Part shown: positions 24,003 to 36,823 of the stretch, piece by piece
How the letters are laid out: the number at the start of each line of letters is the position of its first letter
How positions within the stretch are numbered: the stretch's first letter is position 1
NCBI RefSeq assembly: GCF_026212465.1
Contig: NC_080061.1
Location: 22,210,787-22,274,786 of the forward strand
Length of the DNA stretch: 64,000 bases
Reading direction: 5' to 3'
From: Amaranthus tricolor
Taxonomy: Eukaryota; Streptophyta; Magnoliopsida; Caryophyllales; Amaranthaceae
Notes under the pieces: generated by a model
Told to the model about the DNA's origin: nothing
The model's input: the letters and a program-made list of their open reading frames with translations, nothing else
The model's database searches: none
Position numbers and translations under genes: made by a program

Positions 24003-26277
24003 GTTGTTCAAACTTGATTTGTTTTGCATGAAACATGGCACCAAATACTATTTAGTTTATATTATTGTGTTGAAATGGTTTGACCCGAAAACAATAGTCA
24101 TGTACTTGAAATTACGTGCTAAGTTGCGTTTTTAATTTTTTTTTTATAGTTTTTGGCACTTTCCCGCAGAAAGTGGCTGAAACTTTGTTCGTTTCGCACG
24201 AAACTCGACGCACAACACTATTTGGTATAAATTATTGTGTTGCAATGGTTGGAATCGAAAACAATAGTCATACGCTTGAAATTACGTGTTAAAGTTCGTT
24301 TTAAATATTGTTTTTGGCAACAAACAAGGCACACAATACTATTTGATATATATTATTATGTTGAAATGGTTAGAATCGCAAACAATAGTCACGTACTTGA
24401 AATTACGTGTTAAGTTGCGTTTTTAATGTTTTAAATATTATTTTGGCAATATCTCGCATAAAATTATTCAAACTTGGTTTGTTTCGCACGATACCAAGCA
24501 CACAACACTATTTGCTATAAATTATTGTGTAGAAATGGTTAGAATCGCAAACAATAGTCATGTACTTGAAATTACGTGTTAAGTTGTGTTTTTAATGTTT
24601 TTTTTATAGATTTTGGCACTTTCCCGCAGAAAGTGGGTGAAACTTTGTTCGTTTCGCACGAAACTCGACCCACAACACTATTTGGTATAAATTATTGTGT
24701 TGAAATGGTTGGAATCAAAAACAATAGTCATATGCTTGAAATTACGTGCTAAGTTGCTTTATAAATTTTTTTTTGGTTTTTTAGCACTTTTTTGCATAAA
24801 GTGGTTTAAATTTGGTTTGTTTTGCAACACTATTTGGTACATACTATTGTGTTAAAATTGTTAGAATGGAAAACATTACTCATATGTTTGAATTTACATG
24901 CTAAGTTGCTTTTTTCATGTTTTTGTTAGATTTTTTAGCACTTTCTCGTATAAAGTTTTTCAAACTTGATTTGTTTTGCACGAAACATGGCACCAAATAC
25001 TATTTAGTTTATATTATTTTGTTGAAATGGTTTGACCCGAAAACAATAGTCGTGTACTTGAAATTACGTACTAAGTTGCGTTTTTAATGTTTTTTTTTTT
25101 ATAGTTTTTGGCACTTTCCCGCAGAAAATGGCTCAAACTTGGTTTGTTTCGCTAGAAACCAAGCACACAACACTATTTGCGATAAATTATTGTCTAGAAA
25201 TGGTTAGAATAAAAAAAAATAGTCATATGCTTGAAATTACATTCTAAGTTGCATTTTAAAAAAATTTTTTAGATTTTTTATCACTTTCTCGAATAAAGTG
25301 GTTCAAACTTGATTTTTTTGGCAACAAACAAGGCGCACAACACTATTTGGTATATATTATTGTGTTGAAATGGTTAGAATCGAAAACAACAGTCATATTC
25401 TTGAAATTACGTGCTAAGTTGCTTTTTTCAAGTTTTTTAAAGATTTTTTAGCACTTTCTCGCATAAAGTCGTTCAAACTTGGTTTGTTTTGCACGAAAAA
25501 TGGCACCCAACACTATTTAGTTTATATTATTATGTTGAAATGGTTAGACTCGAAAATAATAGTCATGTACTTGAAATTACGTGCTAAGTTGCCTTTTAAT
25601 GTTTTTAATTTTTATTTTGGCACTTTCCCACAGAAAGTGGCTCAAACATGGTTTGTTTCGCAGGATACTCGGCACACGATACTATTTGGTATAAATTATT
25701 GTGTTGAAATTGTTGGAATCGAAAAAAGTAGTCATATGTTTGAAATTACGTGCTAAGTTACTTTTTAAAATATTTTTTATTTTTTTTAGAACTTTCTCGC
25801 ATAAAGTAGTTCAAACTTTGTTTTTTCCCAACAAACAAGGCACAGAACAATATTTGGTATATATTATTGTGTTGAAATGGTTAGAATCGAACACAATAGT
25901 CATGTACTTGAAATTACATGCTAAGTTGCGTTTTTAATTTTTTTATATTTTTTTTAGGCAATTTCACGCATAAAATGATTCAAACATGATTTGTTTCGCA
26001 CGAAACGTAGCACACAACACTATTTGGTATAAATTATTGTGTTGAAATGGTTAGAACCAAAAACAATAGTCATATGCTTGAAATTACGTGCTAAGTTGCT
26101 TTTTAGGCACTTTCTTGCATAAAGTGGTTTAAATTTGGTTTGTTTGGCAACACTATTTGGTACATTTTATTGTGTTAAAATGGTTAGAATGGAAAACATT
26201 ACTCATATGTTTGAATTTACGTGCTAAGTTGCTTTTTTCAAGTTTTTGTTAGATTTTTTAGCACTTTCTCGTATAAA
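24003..26277 (+). repeat. 14-mer HOR copy 8 (marker type A)
   Basis: This 2275-bp copy has AAGGCGCAC with ACGTGCTAAG and a nine-A run, and CTATTTAG near 24,049, a combination otherwise seen in copy 1. Confidence 0.94.
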
Positions 26278-28551
26278 GTTGTTCAAACTTGATTTGTTTT
26301 GCATGAAACATGGCACCAAATACTTTTTAGTTTATATTATTGTGTTGAAATGGTTTGACCCGAAAACAATAGTCATGTACTTGAAATTACGTGCTAAGTT
26401 GCGTTTTTAATTTTTTTTTTATAGTTTTTGGCACTTTCCCGCAGAAAGTGGCTGAAACTTTGTTCGTTTCGCACGAAACTCGACGCACAACACTATTTGG
26501 TATAAATTATTGTGTTGCAATGGTTGGAATCGAAAACAATAGTCATACGCTTGAAATTACGTGTTAAAGTTCGTTTTAAATATTGTTTTTGGCAACAAAC
26601 AAGGCACACAATACTATTTGATATATATTATTATGTTGAAATGGTTAGAATCGCAAACAATAGTCACGTACTTGAAATTACGTGTTAAGTTGCGTTTTTA
26701 ATGTTTTAAATATTATTTTGGCAATATCTCGCATAAAATTATTCAAACTTGGTTTGTTTCGCACGATACCAAGCACACAACACTATTTGCTATAAATTAT
26801 TGTGTAGAAATGGTTAGAATCGCAAACAATAGTCATGTACTTGAAATTACGTGTTAAGTTGTGTTTTTAATGTTTTTTTTATAGATTTTGGCACTTTCCC
26901 GCAGAAAGTGGGTGAAACTTTGTTCGTTTCGCACGAAACTCGACCCACAACACTATTTGGTATAAATTATTGTGTTGAAATGGTTGGAATCAAAAACAAT
27001 AGTCATATGCTTGAAATTACGTGCTAAGTTGCTTTATAAATTTTTTTTTGGTTTTTTAGCACTTTTTTGCATAAAGTGGTTTAAATTTGGTTTGTTTTGC
27101 AACACTATTTGGTACATACTATTGTGTTAAAATTGTTAGAATGGAAAACATTACTCATATGTTTGAATTTACATGCTAAGTTGCTTTTTTCATGTTTTTG
27201 TTAGATTTTTTAGCACTTTCTCGTATAAAGTTTTTCAAACTTGATTTGTTTTGCACGAAACATGGCACCAAATACTATTTAGTTTATATTATTTTGTTGA
27301 AATGGTTTGACCCGAAAACAATAGTCGTGTACTTGAAATTACGTACTAAGTTGCGTTTTTAATGTTTTTTTTTTTATAGTTTTTGGCACTTTCCCGCAGA
27401 AAATGGCTCAAACTTGGTTTGTTTCGCTAGAAACCAAGCACACAACACTATTTGCGATAAATTATTGTCTAGAAATGGTTAGAATAAAAAAAAATAGTCA
27501 TATGCTTGAAATTACATTCTAAGTTGCATTTTAAAAAAATTTTTTAGATTTTTTATCACTTTCTCGAATAAAGTGGTTCAAACTTGATTTTTTTGGCAAC
27601 AAACAAGGCGCACAACACTATTTGGTATATATTATTGTGTTGAAATGGTTAGAATCGAAAACAACAGTCATATTCTTGAAATTACGTGCTAAGTTGCTTT
27701 TTTCAAGTTTTTTAAAGATTTTTTAGCACTTTCTCGCATAAAGTCGTTCAAACTTGGTTTGTTTTGCACGAAAAATGGCACCCAACACTATTTAGTTTAT
27801 ATTATTATGTTGAAATGGTTAGACTCGAAAATAATAGTCATGTACTTGAAATTACGTGCTAAGTTGCCTTTTAATGTTTTTAATTTTTATTTTGGCACTT
27901 TCCCACAGAAAGTGGCTCAAACATGGTTTGTTTCGCAGGATACTCGGCACACGATACTATTTGGTATAAATTATTGTGTTGAAATTGTTGGAATCGAAAA
28001 AAGTAGTCATATGTTTGAAATTACGTGCTAAGTTACTTTTTAAAATATTTTTTATTTTTTTTAGAACTTTCTCGCATAAAGTAGTTCAAACTTTGTTTTT
28101 TCCCAACAAACAAGGCACAGAACAATATTTGGTATATATTATTGTGTTGAAATGGTTAGAATCGAACACAATAGTCATGTACTTGAAATTACATGCTAAG
28201 TTGCGTTTTTAATTTTTTTATATTTTTTTAGGCAATTTCACGCATAAAATGATTCAAACATGATTTGTTTCGCACGAAACGTAGCACACAACACTATTTG
28301 GTATAAATTATTGTGTTGAAATGGTTAGAACCAAAAACAATAGTCATATGCTTGAAATTACGTGCTAAGTTGCTTTTTAGGCACTTTCTTGCATAAAGTG
28401 GTTTAAATTTGGTTTGTTTGGCAACACTATTTGGTACATTTTATTGTGTTAAAATGGTTAGAATGGAAAACATTACTCATATGTTTGAATTTACGTGCTA
28501 AGTTGCTTTTTTCAAGTTTTTGTTAGATTTTTTAGCACTTTCTCGTATAAA
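26278..28551 (+). repeat. 14-mer HOR copy 9 (marker type A)
   Basis: This 2274-bp copy has A-type E-region markers but CTTTTTAG near 26,325, so it is recombinant relative to copy 8. It is the last complete 14-mer. 14-mer-like sequence continues only about 100-140 bp further, to about 28,650-28,690. Confidence 0.94.
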
Positions 28552-30972
28552 GTTGTTCAAACTTGATTTGTTTTGCATGAAACATGGCACCAAATACTAT
28601 TTAGTTTATATTATTGTGTTGAAATGGTTTGACCCGAAAACAATAGACATGTACTTGAAATTACGTGCTAAGTTGCGTTTTTAATGTCTTTTTATAGTTT
28701 TTGGAACTTTCCCGCAGAAAGTGGCTCAAACATGGTTCGTTTCGCACGAAACTCGACGCACAACACTATTTGGTATAAATTATTGTGTTGAAATGGTTGG
28801 AATCCAAAACAATAGTCATATGCTTGAAATTACGTGTTAAGGTTCTTTTTAAATATTTTTTTGGCAACAAACAAGGCACACAACACTATTTGGTATATAT
28901 TATTGTGTTGAAATGGTTAGAATCGCAAACAATAGTCATGTACTTGAAATTACGTGTTAAGTTGCGTTTTTAATGTTTTTTTTATAGTTTTTGGCACTTT
29001 CCTGCAGAAATGGTTAGAAACGTTGTTCGTTTCGCACGAAACTCGACGCACAACACTATTTGGTATAAATTATTGTGTTGAAATGGTTGGAATCAAAAAC
29101 AATAGTCATATGCTTGAAATTACGTTCTAAGTTGCTTTTATAAAAATTTTTCTAGCTTTTTTATCACTTTCTCGAATAAAGTGGTTCAAACTTGATTTGT
29201 TTGGCAACAAACGAGGCGCACAACAGTATTTGGTATATATTATTGTGCTGATAATGGTTAGGATCGAAAACAACAGTCATATGCTTGAAATTACGTGCTA
29301 AGTTGCTTTTTTCAAGTTTTTCTAAGATTTTTTAGCACTTTCTCGCATAAAGTCGTTCAAACTTGGTTTGTTTTGCACGAAAAATAGCACCCAACACTAC
29401 TTAGTTTATATTATTATGTTGAAATGGTTAGACTCGAAAATAATAGTCATGTATTTGAAATTATGTGCTAAGTTGCATTTTTAATGTTTTTAATATTTTT
29501 TTGGGCACTTTCCTGCAGAAAGTGGCTCAAACTTGGTTTGTTTCGCACGAAACTCGGCACACGATACTATTTGGTATAAATTATTGTGTTGAAATTGTTG
29601 GAATCGAAAACAATAGTCATATGCTTTAAGTTACGTGTTAAGGTTCTTTTTTAAATATTTTTTTGGCAACAAACAAGGCACACAACATTATTTGGTACAT
29701 ATTATTGTGTTGAAATGGTTAGAATCGCAAACAATAGTCATGTACTTGAAATTACGTGTTAAGTTGCGTTTTTGATGTTTTAAATATTATTTTGGCAATA
29801 TCTCGCATAAAATTATTCTAACTTGCTTTGTTTCGCACGAAGCCAAGCACACAACACTATTTGCTATAAATTATTGTGTAGAAATGGTTAGAATCAAAAA
29901 CAATAGTCATATGCTTGAAATTACGTTCTAAGTTACTTTTTAAAAATTTTTTTTAGCTTTTTTATCACTTTATCGAATAAAGTGGTTCAAACTTGATTTG
30001 TTTGGCAACAAACAAGGCGCACAACACTAATTGGTATATATATTATTGTGCTGATAATGGTTAGAATCGAAAACAACAGTGAGATGCTTGAAATTACGTG
30101 CTAAGTTGCTCTTTTCATGTTTTTTTAAGATATTTTTCCACTTTCTCGCATAAAGTCGTTCAAACTTTGTTTGTTTTGCACGAAAAATGGCACCCAACAC
30201 TATTTAGTTAACATTATTATGTTGAATCGAAAATAATAGTCATGTACTTGAAATTACGTGCTAAGTTGCATTTTTAATGTTTTTAATATTTTTTTTGGGA
30301 CTTTCATGCAGAAAGTGGCTCAAACTTGGTTCTTTTCGCATGAAATTCTGCACACGATACTATTTTGTATAAATTATTTTGTTGAAATTTTTGGAATCAA
30401 AAAAAGTAGTCATATGTTTGAAATTATGTGCTAAGTTACTTTTTAAAATTATTTTTATTTTTTTTAGAACTTTCTCGCATAAAGTAGTTCAAAATTTTTT
30501 TTTCGCAACAAACAAGGTACAGAACAATATTTGGTATATATTATTGTGTTGAAATGGTTAAAATCGAACACAATAGTCATGTACTTGAAATTACATGCTA
30601 AGTTGCGTTTTTAATGTTTTTTATATTTTTTTGGCAATTTCACGCATAAAATGATTCAAATATGATTTGTTTCGCACGAAACCTAGCACACAACACTATT
30701 TGGTATAAATTATTGTGTTGAAATGGTTAGAATCAAAAACAATAGTCACATGCTTGAAATTACGTGCTAAGTTGCTTTTTAAAATTTTTTTTGGTTTTTT
30801 AGCATTTTCTGTCATAAAGTGGTTTAAATTTGGTTTGTTTGGCAACACTATTTGGTACATATTATTGTGTTAAAATGGTTAGAATGGAAAACATTACTCA
30901 TATGTTTGAATTTACGTGCTAAGTTGCTTTTTTCAAGTTTTTGTTAGATTTTTTAGCACTTTCTCGTATAAA
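28552..30972 (+). repeat. 15-mer unit III-1
   Basis: The order is A-B-C-B/D-E-F-G/B-C-D-E-F-G-H-I-J in 2421 bp. The first ~100-140 bp still resemble the 14-mer. After that the GGAACTTTCCC and ACATGGTTCG variants show the switch to another lineage. The G/B chimera near 29,500-29,640 begins as G (CTCGGCACACGATAC) and ends as B (GTGTTAAGGTTC) leading into a C monomer. Confidence 0.8.
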
Positions 30973-31669
30973 GTTGTTCAAACTTGGTTTGTTATGCACG
31001 AAACATGGCACCAAATACTATTTAGTTTATATTATTGTGTTGAAATCGTTTGACCCGAAAACAATAGTCATGTACTTGAAATTACGTGCTAAGTAGCGTT
31101 TTTAATGTTTTTTTTATAGTTTTTGGCACTTTCCCGCAGAAAGTGGCTGAAACTTGGTTCGTTTTGCACGAAACTCAACGCACAACACTATTTGGTATAA
31201 ATTATTGTGTTGAAATGGTTGGAATCGAAAACAATAGTCATATGCTTGAAATTACGTCTTAAGGTTCTTTTTAAATATTTTTTTGGCAACAAACAAGGCA
31301 CACAACACTATTTGGTATATATTATTTTGTTGAAATGGTTAGAATCGCAAATAATAGTCATGTACTGTAAATTACGTGTTAAGTTGCGTTTTTAATGTTT
31401 TAAATATTATTTTGGCAATATCTCGCATAAAATTATTTAACATTGGTTTGTGTCGCACGAAGCCAAGCACACAACACTATTTACTATAAATTATTGTGTA
31501 GAAATGGTTAGAATCAAAAACAATAATCATATGCTTGAAATTACGTTCTAAGTTGCTTTTTAAAAATTTTTTTTAGCTTTTTCATCACTTTCTCGAATAA
31601 AGTGGTTCAAACTTGATTTGTTTGGCAACAAACAAGGCGCACAACACTATTTGGTATATATTATTATGC

Positions 31670-31700
31670 TGATAACTAAAAGGCGCACAACACTATAAAT
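31670..31700 (+). other. Rearrangement joint: E monomer into D monomer
   Basis: An E monomer reaches TATTATGCTGATAAC, then TAAAAGGCGCACAACACTAT appears and continues as the tail of a D monomer (AAATTATTGTGTAGAAATGG). A complete E follows. AGGCGCACAACACTAT thus occurs twice within about 50 bp. The joint is unique in the window. Confidence 0.78.
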
Positions 31701-33103
31701 TATTGTGTAGAAATGGTTAGAATCAAAAACAATAGTCAAAAGCTTGAAATTACGTTCTAAGTTGCTTTTCTAAAAATTTTTTTAGCTTTTTTTATCACTT
31801 TTTCGAATAAAGTGGTTCAAACTTGATTTGTTTGGCAACAAAAAAGGCGCACAACACTATTTGGTATATATTATTGTGCTGCTAATGTTTAGAATCGAAA
31901 ACAACAGTCATATGCTTGAAATTACGTGCTAAGTTGCTTTTTTCAAGTTTTTAAAGATTTTTTAGCACTTTCTCGCATAAAGTCGTTCAAACTTGGTTTA
32001 ATTTGCTCGAAAAATAGCACCCAACACTATTTAGTTTCTATTATTATGTTGAAATGGTTAGACTCGAAAATAATAGTCATGTACTTGAAATTACGTGCTA
32101 AGTTGCATTTTTAATGTTTTTAATATTTTTTTTGGCACTTTCCCGCAGAAAGTGGCTCAAACTTGGTTTGTGTCGCACGAAACTCGGCACACGATACTAT
32201 TTGGTATAAATTATTGTGTTGAAATTGTTGGAATCGAAAAGAATAGTCATATGAATGAAATTACGTGTTAAGGTTCTTTTTAAATATTTTTTTGGCAACA
32301 AACAAGGCACACAACACTATTTGGTATTTATTATTGTGTTGAAATGGTTAGAATCGCAAACAACAGCCATGTACTTGAAATTACGTGTTAAGTTGCGTTT
32401 TTAATGTTTTAAATATTATTTTTGCAATATCTCGCATAAAATTATTCAAACTTGGTTTGTTTCGCACGAAGCCAAGCACACAACACTATTTACTATAAAT
32501 TATTGTGTAGAAATGGTTAGAATCAAAAACAATAATCATATGCTTGAAATTACGTTCTAAGTTGCTTTCTTAAAATTTTTTTTTGCTTTTTTATCACTTT
32601 CTCGAATAAAGTGGTTCAAACTTGATTTGTTTGGGAACAAACAAGGCGCACAACACTATTTGGTATATATTATTGTGCTGATAATGTTTAGAATCGAAAA
32701 CAACAGTCATATGCTTGAAATTACGTGCTTAGTTGCTTTTTTCAAGTTTTTTAAAGATTTTTTAGCACTTTCTCGCATAAAGTCGTTCAAACTTGGTTTG
32801 TTTTGCACGAAAAATGGCACCCAACACTATTTAGTTTATATTATTATGTTGAAATAGTTAGACTCGAAAATAATAGTCATGTACTTGAAATTACGTGCTA
32901 AGTTGCATTTTTAATGTTTTTAATATTTCTTTTGGCACTTTCTCGCAGAAAGTGGCTCAAACTTGGTTTGTTTCACACGAAACTCGGCACACGATACTAT
33001 TTGGTATAAATTATTGTGTTGAAATTGTTGGAATCGAAAAAAGTAGTCATATGTTTTAAATTACGTGCTAAGTTACTTTTTAAAATTTTTTTTATTTTTT
33101 TAG

Positions 33104-33167
33104 AACTTTCTCGCATAAAGTAGTTCAAACTTTGTAACTTTCTCGCATAAAGTAATTCAAACTTTGT
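33104..33167 (+). repeat. 32-bp tandem duplication inside monomer H
   Basis: A 32-bp stretch starting AACTTTCTCGCATAAAG and ending CAAACTTTGT is present twice in a row, at 33,104-33,135 and 33,136-33,167, with one mismatch (TAGTTC versus TAATTC). It doubles the hairpin half-motif and occurs nowhere else in the window. Confidence 0.88.
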
Positions 33168-33326
33168 TTTTTGCCAACAAACATGGCACAGAACAATATT
33201 TGGTATATATTATTATGTTGAAATGGTTAGAATCGAACACAATAGTCATGTACTTGAAATTACATGCTAAGTTGCGTTTTTAATGTTTTTTATATTTTTT
33301 TGGCAATTTCACGCATAAAATGATTC

Positions 33327-33357
33327 AAATATTTTTTTTTATTTTTTTTTTAGAACA
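33327..33357 (+). other. Rearrangement joint: I monomer into a deleted H monomer
   Basis: Monomer I breaks off at TGATTCAAATA and runs into the T-rich linker normally in front of H. In H itself, AGAAC of the linker is joined to the AGAAC of CACAGAACAATATTT, removing the intervening bases. A normal I monomer then follows. Two events with short homology at each joint fit best. Confidence 0.78.
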
Positions 33358-33802
33358 ATATTTGATATATATTATTGTGTTGAAATGGTTAGAATCGAAC
33401 ACAATAGTCATGTACTTGAAATTACATGCTAAGTTGCACTTTTAATGTTTTTTATATTTTTTTGGCAATTTCACGCATAAAATGATTCAAACATGATTTG
33501 TTTCGCACGAAACCTAGCACACAACACTATTTGGTATAAATTATTGTGTTGAAATGGTTAGAATCAAAAACAATAGTCATATGCTTGAAATTACGTGCTA
33601 AGTTGCTTTTTAAAATTTTTTTTGGTTTTTTAGCACTTTCTTGCATAAAGTGGTTTAAATTTGGTTTGTTTGGCAACACTATTTGGTACATATTATTATG
33701 TTAAAATGTTAGAATGGAAAACATTACTCATATGTTTGAATTTACGTGCTAAGTTGCTTTTTTCAAGTTTTTGTTAGATTTTTTAGCACTCTCTCGTATA
33801 AA

Positions 33803-35222
33803 GTTGTTCAAACTTGGTTTGTTTTGCACGAAACATGGCACCAGATACTATTTAGTTTATATTATTGTGTTGAAATGGTTTGACCCGAAAACAATAGTCA
33901 TGTATTTGAAATAACGTGCTAAGTTGCGTTTTTAATGTTTTTTTTTATAGTTTTTGGCACTTTCCCGCAGAAAGTGGCTTAAACTTTGTTCGTTTCGCAT
34001 GAAACTCAACGCACAACACTATTTGGAATAAATTATTGTGTTGAAATGGTTGGAATCGAAAACAATAGTCATATGCTTGAAATTTCGTGTTAAGGTTCTT
34101 TTTAAATATTATTTTGGCAACAAACAAGACACCCGACACTATTTGGTATATATTATTGTGTTGAAATGGTTAGAATCGCAAACAATAGTCCTGTACTTGA
34201 AATTACGTGTTAAGTTGCGTCTTTATTGTTTTAAATATTATTTTGGTAATATCTCGCATAAAATTAGTCAAACTTGGTTTGTTTGGCACGAAGCCAAGCA
34301 CGCAACACTATTTACTAAAAATTATTGTGTAGAAATGGTTAGAATCAAAAACAATAGTCATAAGCTTGAAATTACGTTCTAAGTTGCGTTTATAAAAATT
34401 TTTTAGCTTTTTTATCACTTTCTCGAATAAAGTGGTTCAAACTTGATTTGTTTGGCAACAAACAAGGTGCACAACACTATTTGGTATATATTATTGTGCT
34501 GATAATGTTTAGAATTGAAAAAACCAGTCATATGCTTGAAATTACGTGCTAAGTTGCATTTTTAATGTTTTTAATATTTTTTTTGGCACTTTCCCGCAGA
34601 AAGTGTCTCAAACTTGGTTTGTTTCGCACGAAATTGTTGGAATCGAAAAAAATAGTCATATGTTTTAAATTACGTGCTAAGTTACTTTTTAAAATTTTTT
34701 TTATTTTTTTTAGGAACTTTCTCGCATAAAGTAGTTCAAACTTTGTTTTTATCCTACAAACAAGACACAGAACAATATTTGGTATATATTATTGTGTTGA
34801 AATGGTTAGAATTGAACACCATAGTCATGTATTTGAAATTACATGCTAAGTTGCGTTTTTAATGTTTTTTATATTTTTTTTGGCAATTTCACGCATAAAA
34901 TGATTCAAACATGATTTGTTTCGCACGAAACCTAGCACACAACACTATTTGGTATAAATTATTGTGTTGAAATGGTTAGAATCAAAAACAATAGTCATAT
35001 GCTTGAAATTACGTGCTAAGTTGCTTTTTAAAAATTTTTTTGGTTTTTTTAGTACTTTCTTGCATAAAGTGGTTTAAATTTGGTTTGCTTGGCAACACTA
35101 TTTGGTACTTATTATTATGTTAAAATGGTTAGAATGGAAGACATTACTCATATGTATGAATTTACGTGCTAAGTTGCTTTTTTCAAGTTTTTGTTAGATT
35201 TTGTAGCACTTTCTCGAATAAA
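33803..35222 (+). repeat. 9-mer unit III-3 lacking monomer F
   Basis: In this 1420-bp unit, E runs directly into the G linker near 34,545-34,560 through the shared ATTACGTGCTAAGTTGC, so F is absent. G itself is cut: CGCACGAAA at 34,625-34,633 is followed at once by TTGTTGGAATC, removing about 42 bp between GAA repeats. Confidence 0.8.
34545..34635 (+). other. Loss of monomer F and internal deletion of G
   Basis: Monomer E ends in ATTACGTGCTAAGTTGC and continues as ATTTTTAATGTTTTTAAT, the linker normally found between F and G. The following G jumps at GAAA from CGCACGAAA to TTGTTGGAATCG, losing its central block. Confidence 0.8.
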
Positions 35223-36823
35223 GTTGTTCAAACTTGGTTTGTTTTGCACGAAACATGGCACCAAATACTATTTAGTTTATATTATTGTGTTGAAATGGTT
35301 TGACTCGAAAAAAATAGTCATGTACTTGAAATTACGTGCTATGTTGCGTTTTTAATGTTTTTTTTTATAGTTTTTGGCACTTTCCGGCAGAAAGTGGCTC
35401 AAACTTGGTTTAATTCGCATGAAACGCGACGCACAACACTATTTGGTATAAATTATTGTGTTGAAATGGTTGGAATCGAAAACAATAGTCATATTCTTGA
35501 AATTACGTGTTAAGCTTCTTTTTAAATATTTTTTTGGCAACAAGCAAGGCACACAACACTATTTGGTATATATTATTGTGTTGAAATGGTTAGAATCGCA
35601 AACAATAGTCATGTACTGTAAATTACATGTTAAGTTGCGTTTTTAATGTTTTAAATATTATTTTGGCAATATCTCGCATAAAATTATTCAAACTTGGTTT
35701 GTTTCGCACGAAGCCAAGCACACAACACTATTTACTATAAATTATTGTGTAGAAATGGTTAGAATCAAAAACAATAGTCATAAGCTTGAAATTACGTTCT
35801 AAGTTGCTTTTTTAAAAATTTTTTTTGCTTTTTTATCACTTTCTCGAATAAAGTGGTTCAATCATGATTTGCTTGGCAACAAACAAGGAGTACAACACTA
35901 TTTGGTATATATTACAACAGTCATATTCTTGAAATTACGTGCTAAGTTGCTTTTTTCAAGTTTTTTAAAGATTTTTTAGCACTTTCTCGCATAAAGTCGT
36001 TCAAACTTGGTTTGTTTTGCACGAAAAATGGCATCCAACACTATTTAGTTTATATTATTATGTGGAAATGGTTAGACTCGAAAATAATAGTCATGTACTT
36101 GAAATTACGTGCTAAATTGCATTTTTAATGTTTTTAATATTTTTTTTGGCATTTTCCCGCAGAAAGTGGCTCAAACTTGGTTTGTTTCGCACGAAACTCG
36201 GCACACGATACTATTTGTATAAATTATTGTGTTGAAATTGTTGGAATCGAAAAAAGTAGTCATATGTTTGAAATTACGTGCTAAGTTACTTTTTAAATTT
36301 TTTTTATTTTTTTTAGAACTTTCTCGCATAAAGTAGTTCAAACTTTGTTTTTTTGCCAACAAACAAGGCACAAAACAATATTTAGTATATATCATTGTGT
36401 TGAATTGGTTAGAATCGAACACAATAGTCATGTACTTGAAATTACATGCTAAGTTGCGTTTTTAATGTTTTTTTGATTTTTTTGGCTATTTCACGCATAA
36501 AATGATTCAAACATGATTTGTTTCGCACGAAACCTAGCACACAACACTATTTGGTATTAATTATTGTGTTGAAACAGTTAGAATCAAAAACAATAGTCAT
36601 ATGCTTGAAATTACGTGCTAAGTTGCTTTTTAAAAATTTTTTAGGTTTTTTAGCACTTTCTTGCATAAAGTGGTTTAAATTTGGTTTGTTTGGCAACACT
36701 ATTTGGTACATATTATTATGTTAAAATGGTTAGAATGGAAAACATTACTCATATGTTTGAATTTACGTGCTAAGTTGATTTTTTCAAGTTTTTGTTAGAT
36801 TTTTTAGCACTTTCTCGTATAAA
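35223..36823 (+). repeat. 10-mer unit III-4 with truncated E
   Basis: This is a 1601-bp A-J unit. In E, near 35,911-35,917, TATATATTA is followed directly by CAACAGTCAT. About 33 bp of the usual TTGTGCTGATAATGG region are lost. Confidence 0.8.

Larger units (their letters stand above)
8086..28551 (+). repeat. Segment II: nine-copy 14-mer HOR block
   Basis: Nine consecutive copies of a 2,273-2,275-bp unit fill 20.5 kb. Every copy has 14 monomers in the order A-B-C-D'-B'-J'-A'-B/D-E-F-G-H-I-J''. Copies differ only by a handful of substitutions and one-base changes in A or T runs. The block stands between diverged 10-mer-type sequence on both sides. Such near-identity within one block next to diverged relatives is the expected result of recent unequal exchange or amplification. 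Confidence 0.95.
30973..33802 (+). repeat. 17-mer unit III-2, heavily rearranged
   Basis: The order is approximately A-B-C-D-E/D-E-F-G/B-C-D-E-F-G-H-I/H-I-J in 2830 bp. It holds an E/D junction near 31,675, a 32-bp tandem duplication in H at 33,104-33,167, and an I-to-H junction with an internal H deletion at 33,327-33,357. Confidence 0.78.

Noticed and set aside
8086..28551. CRISPR-like array (regular repeats)
   Set aside because: Repeats are long and contiguous with no short repeat/unique spacer pattern, no cas genes and eukaryotic satellite architecture.
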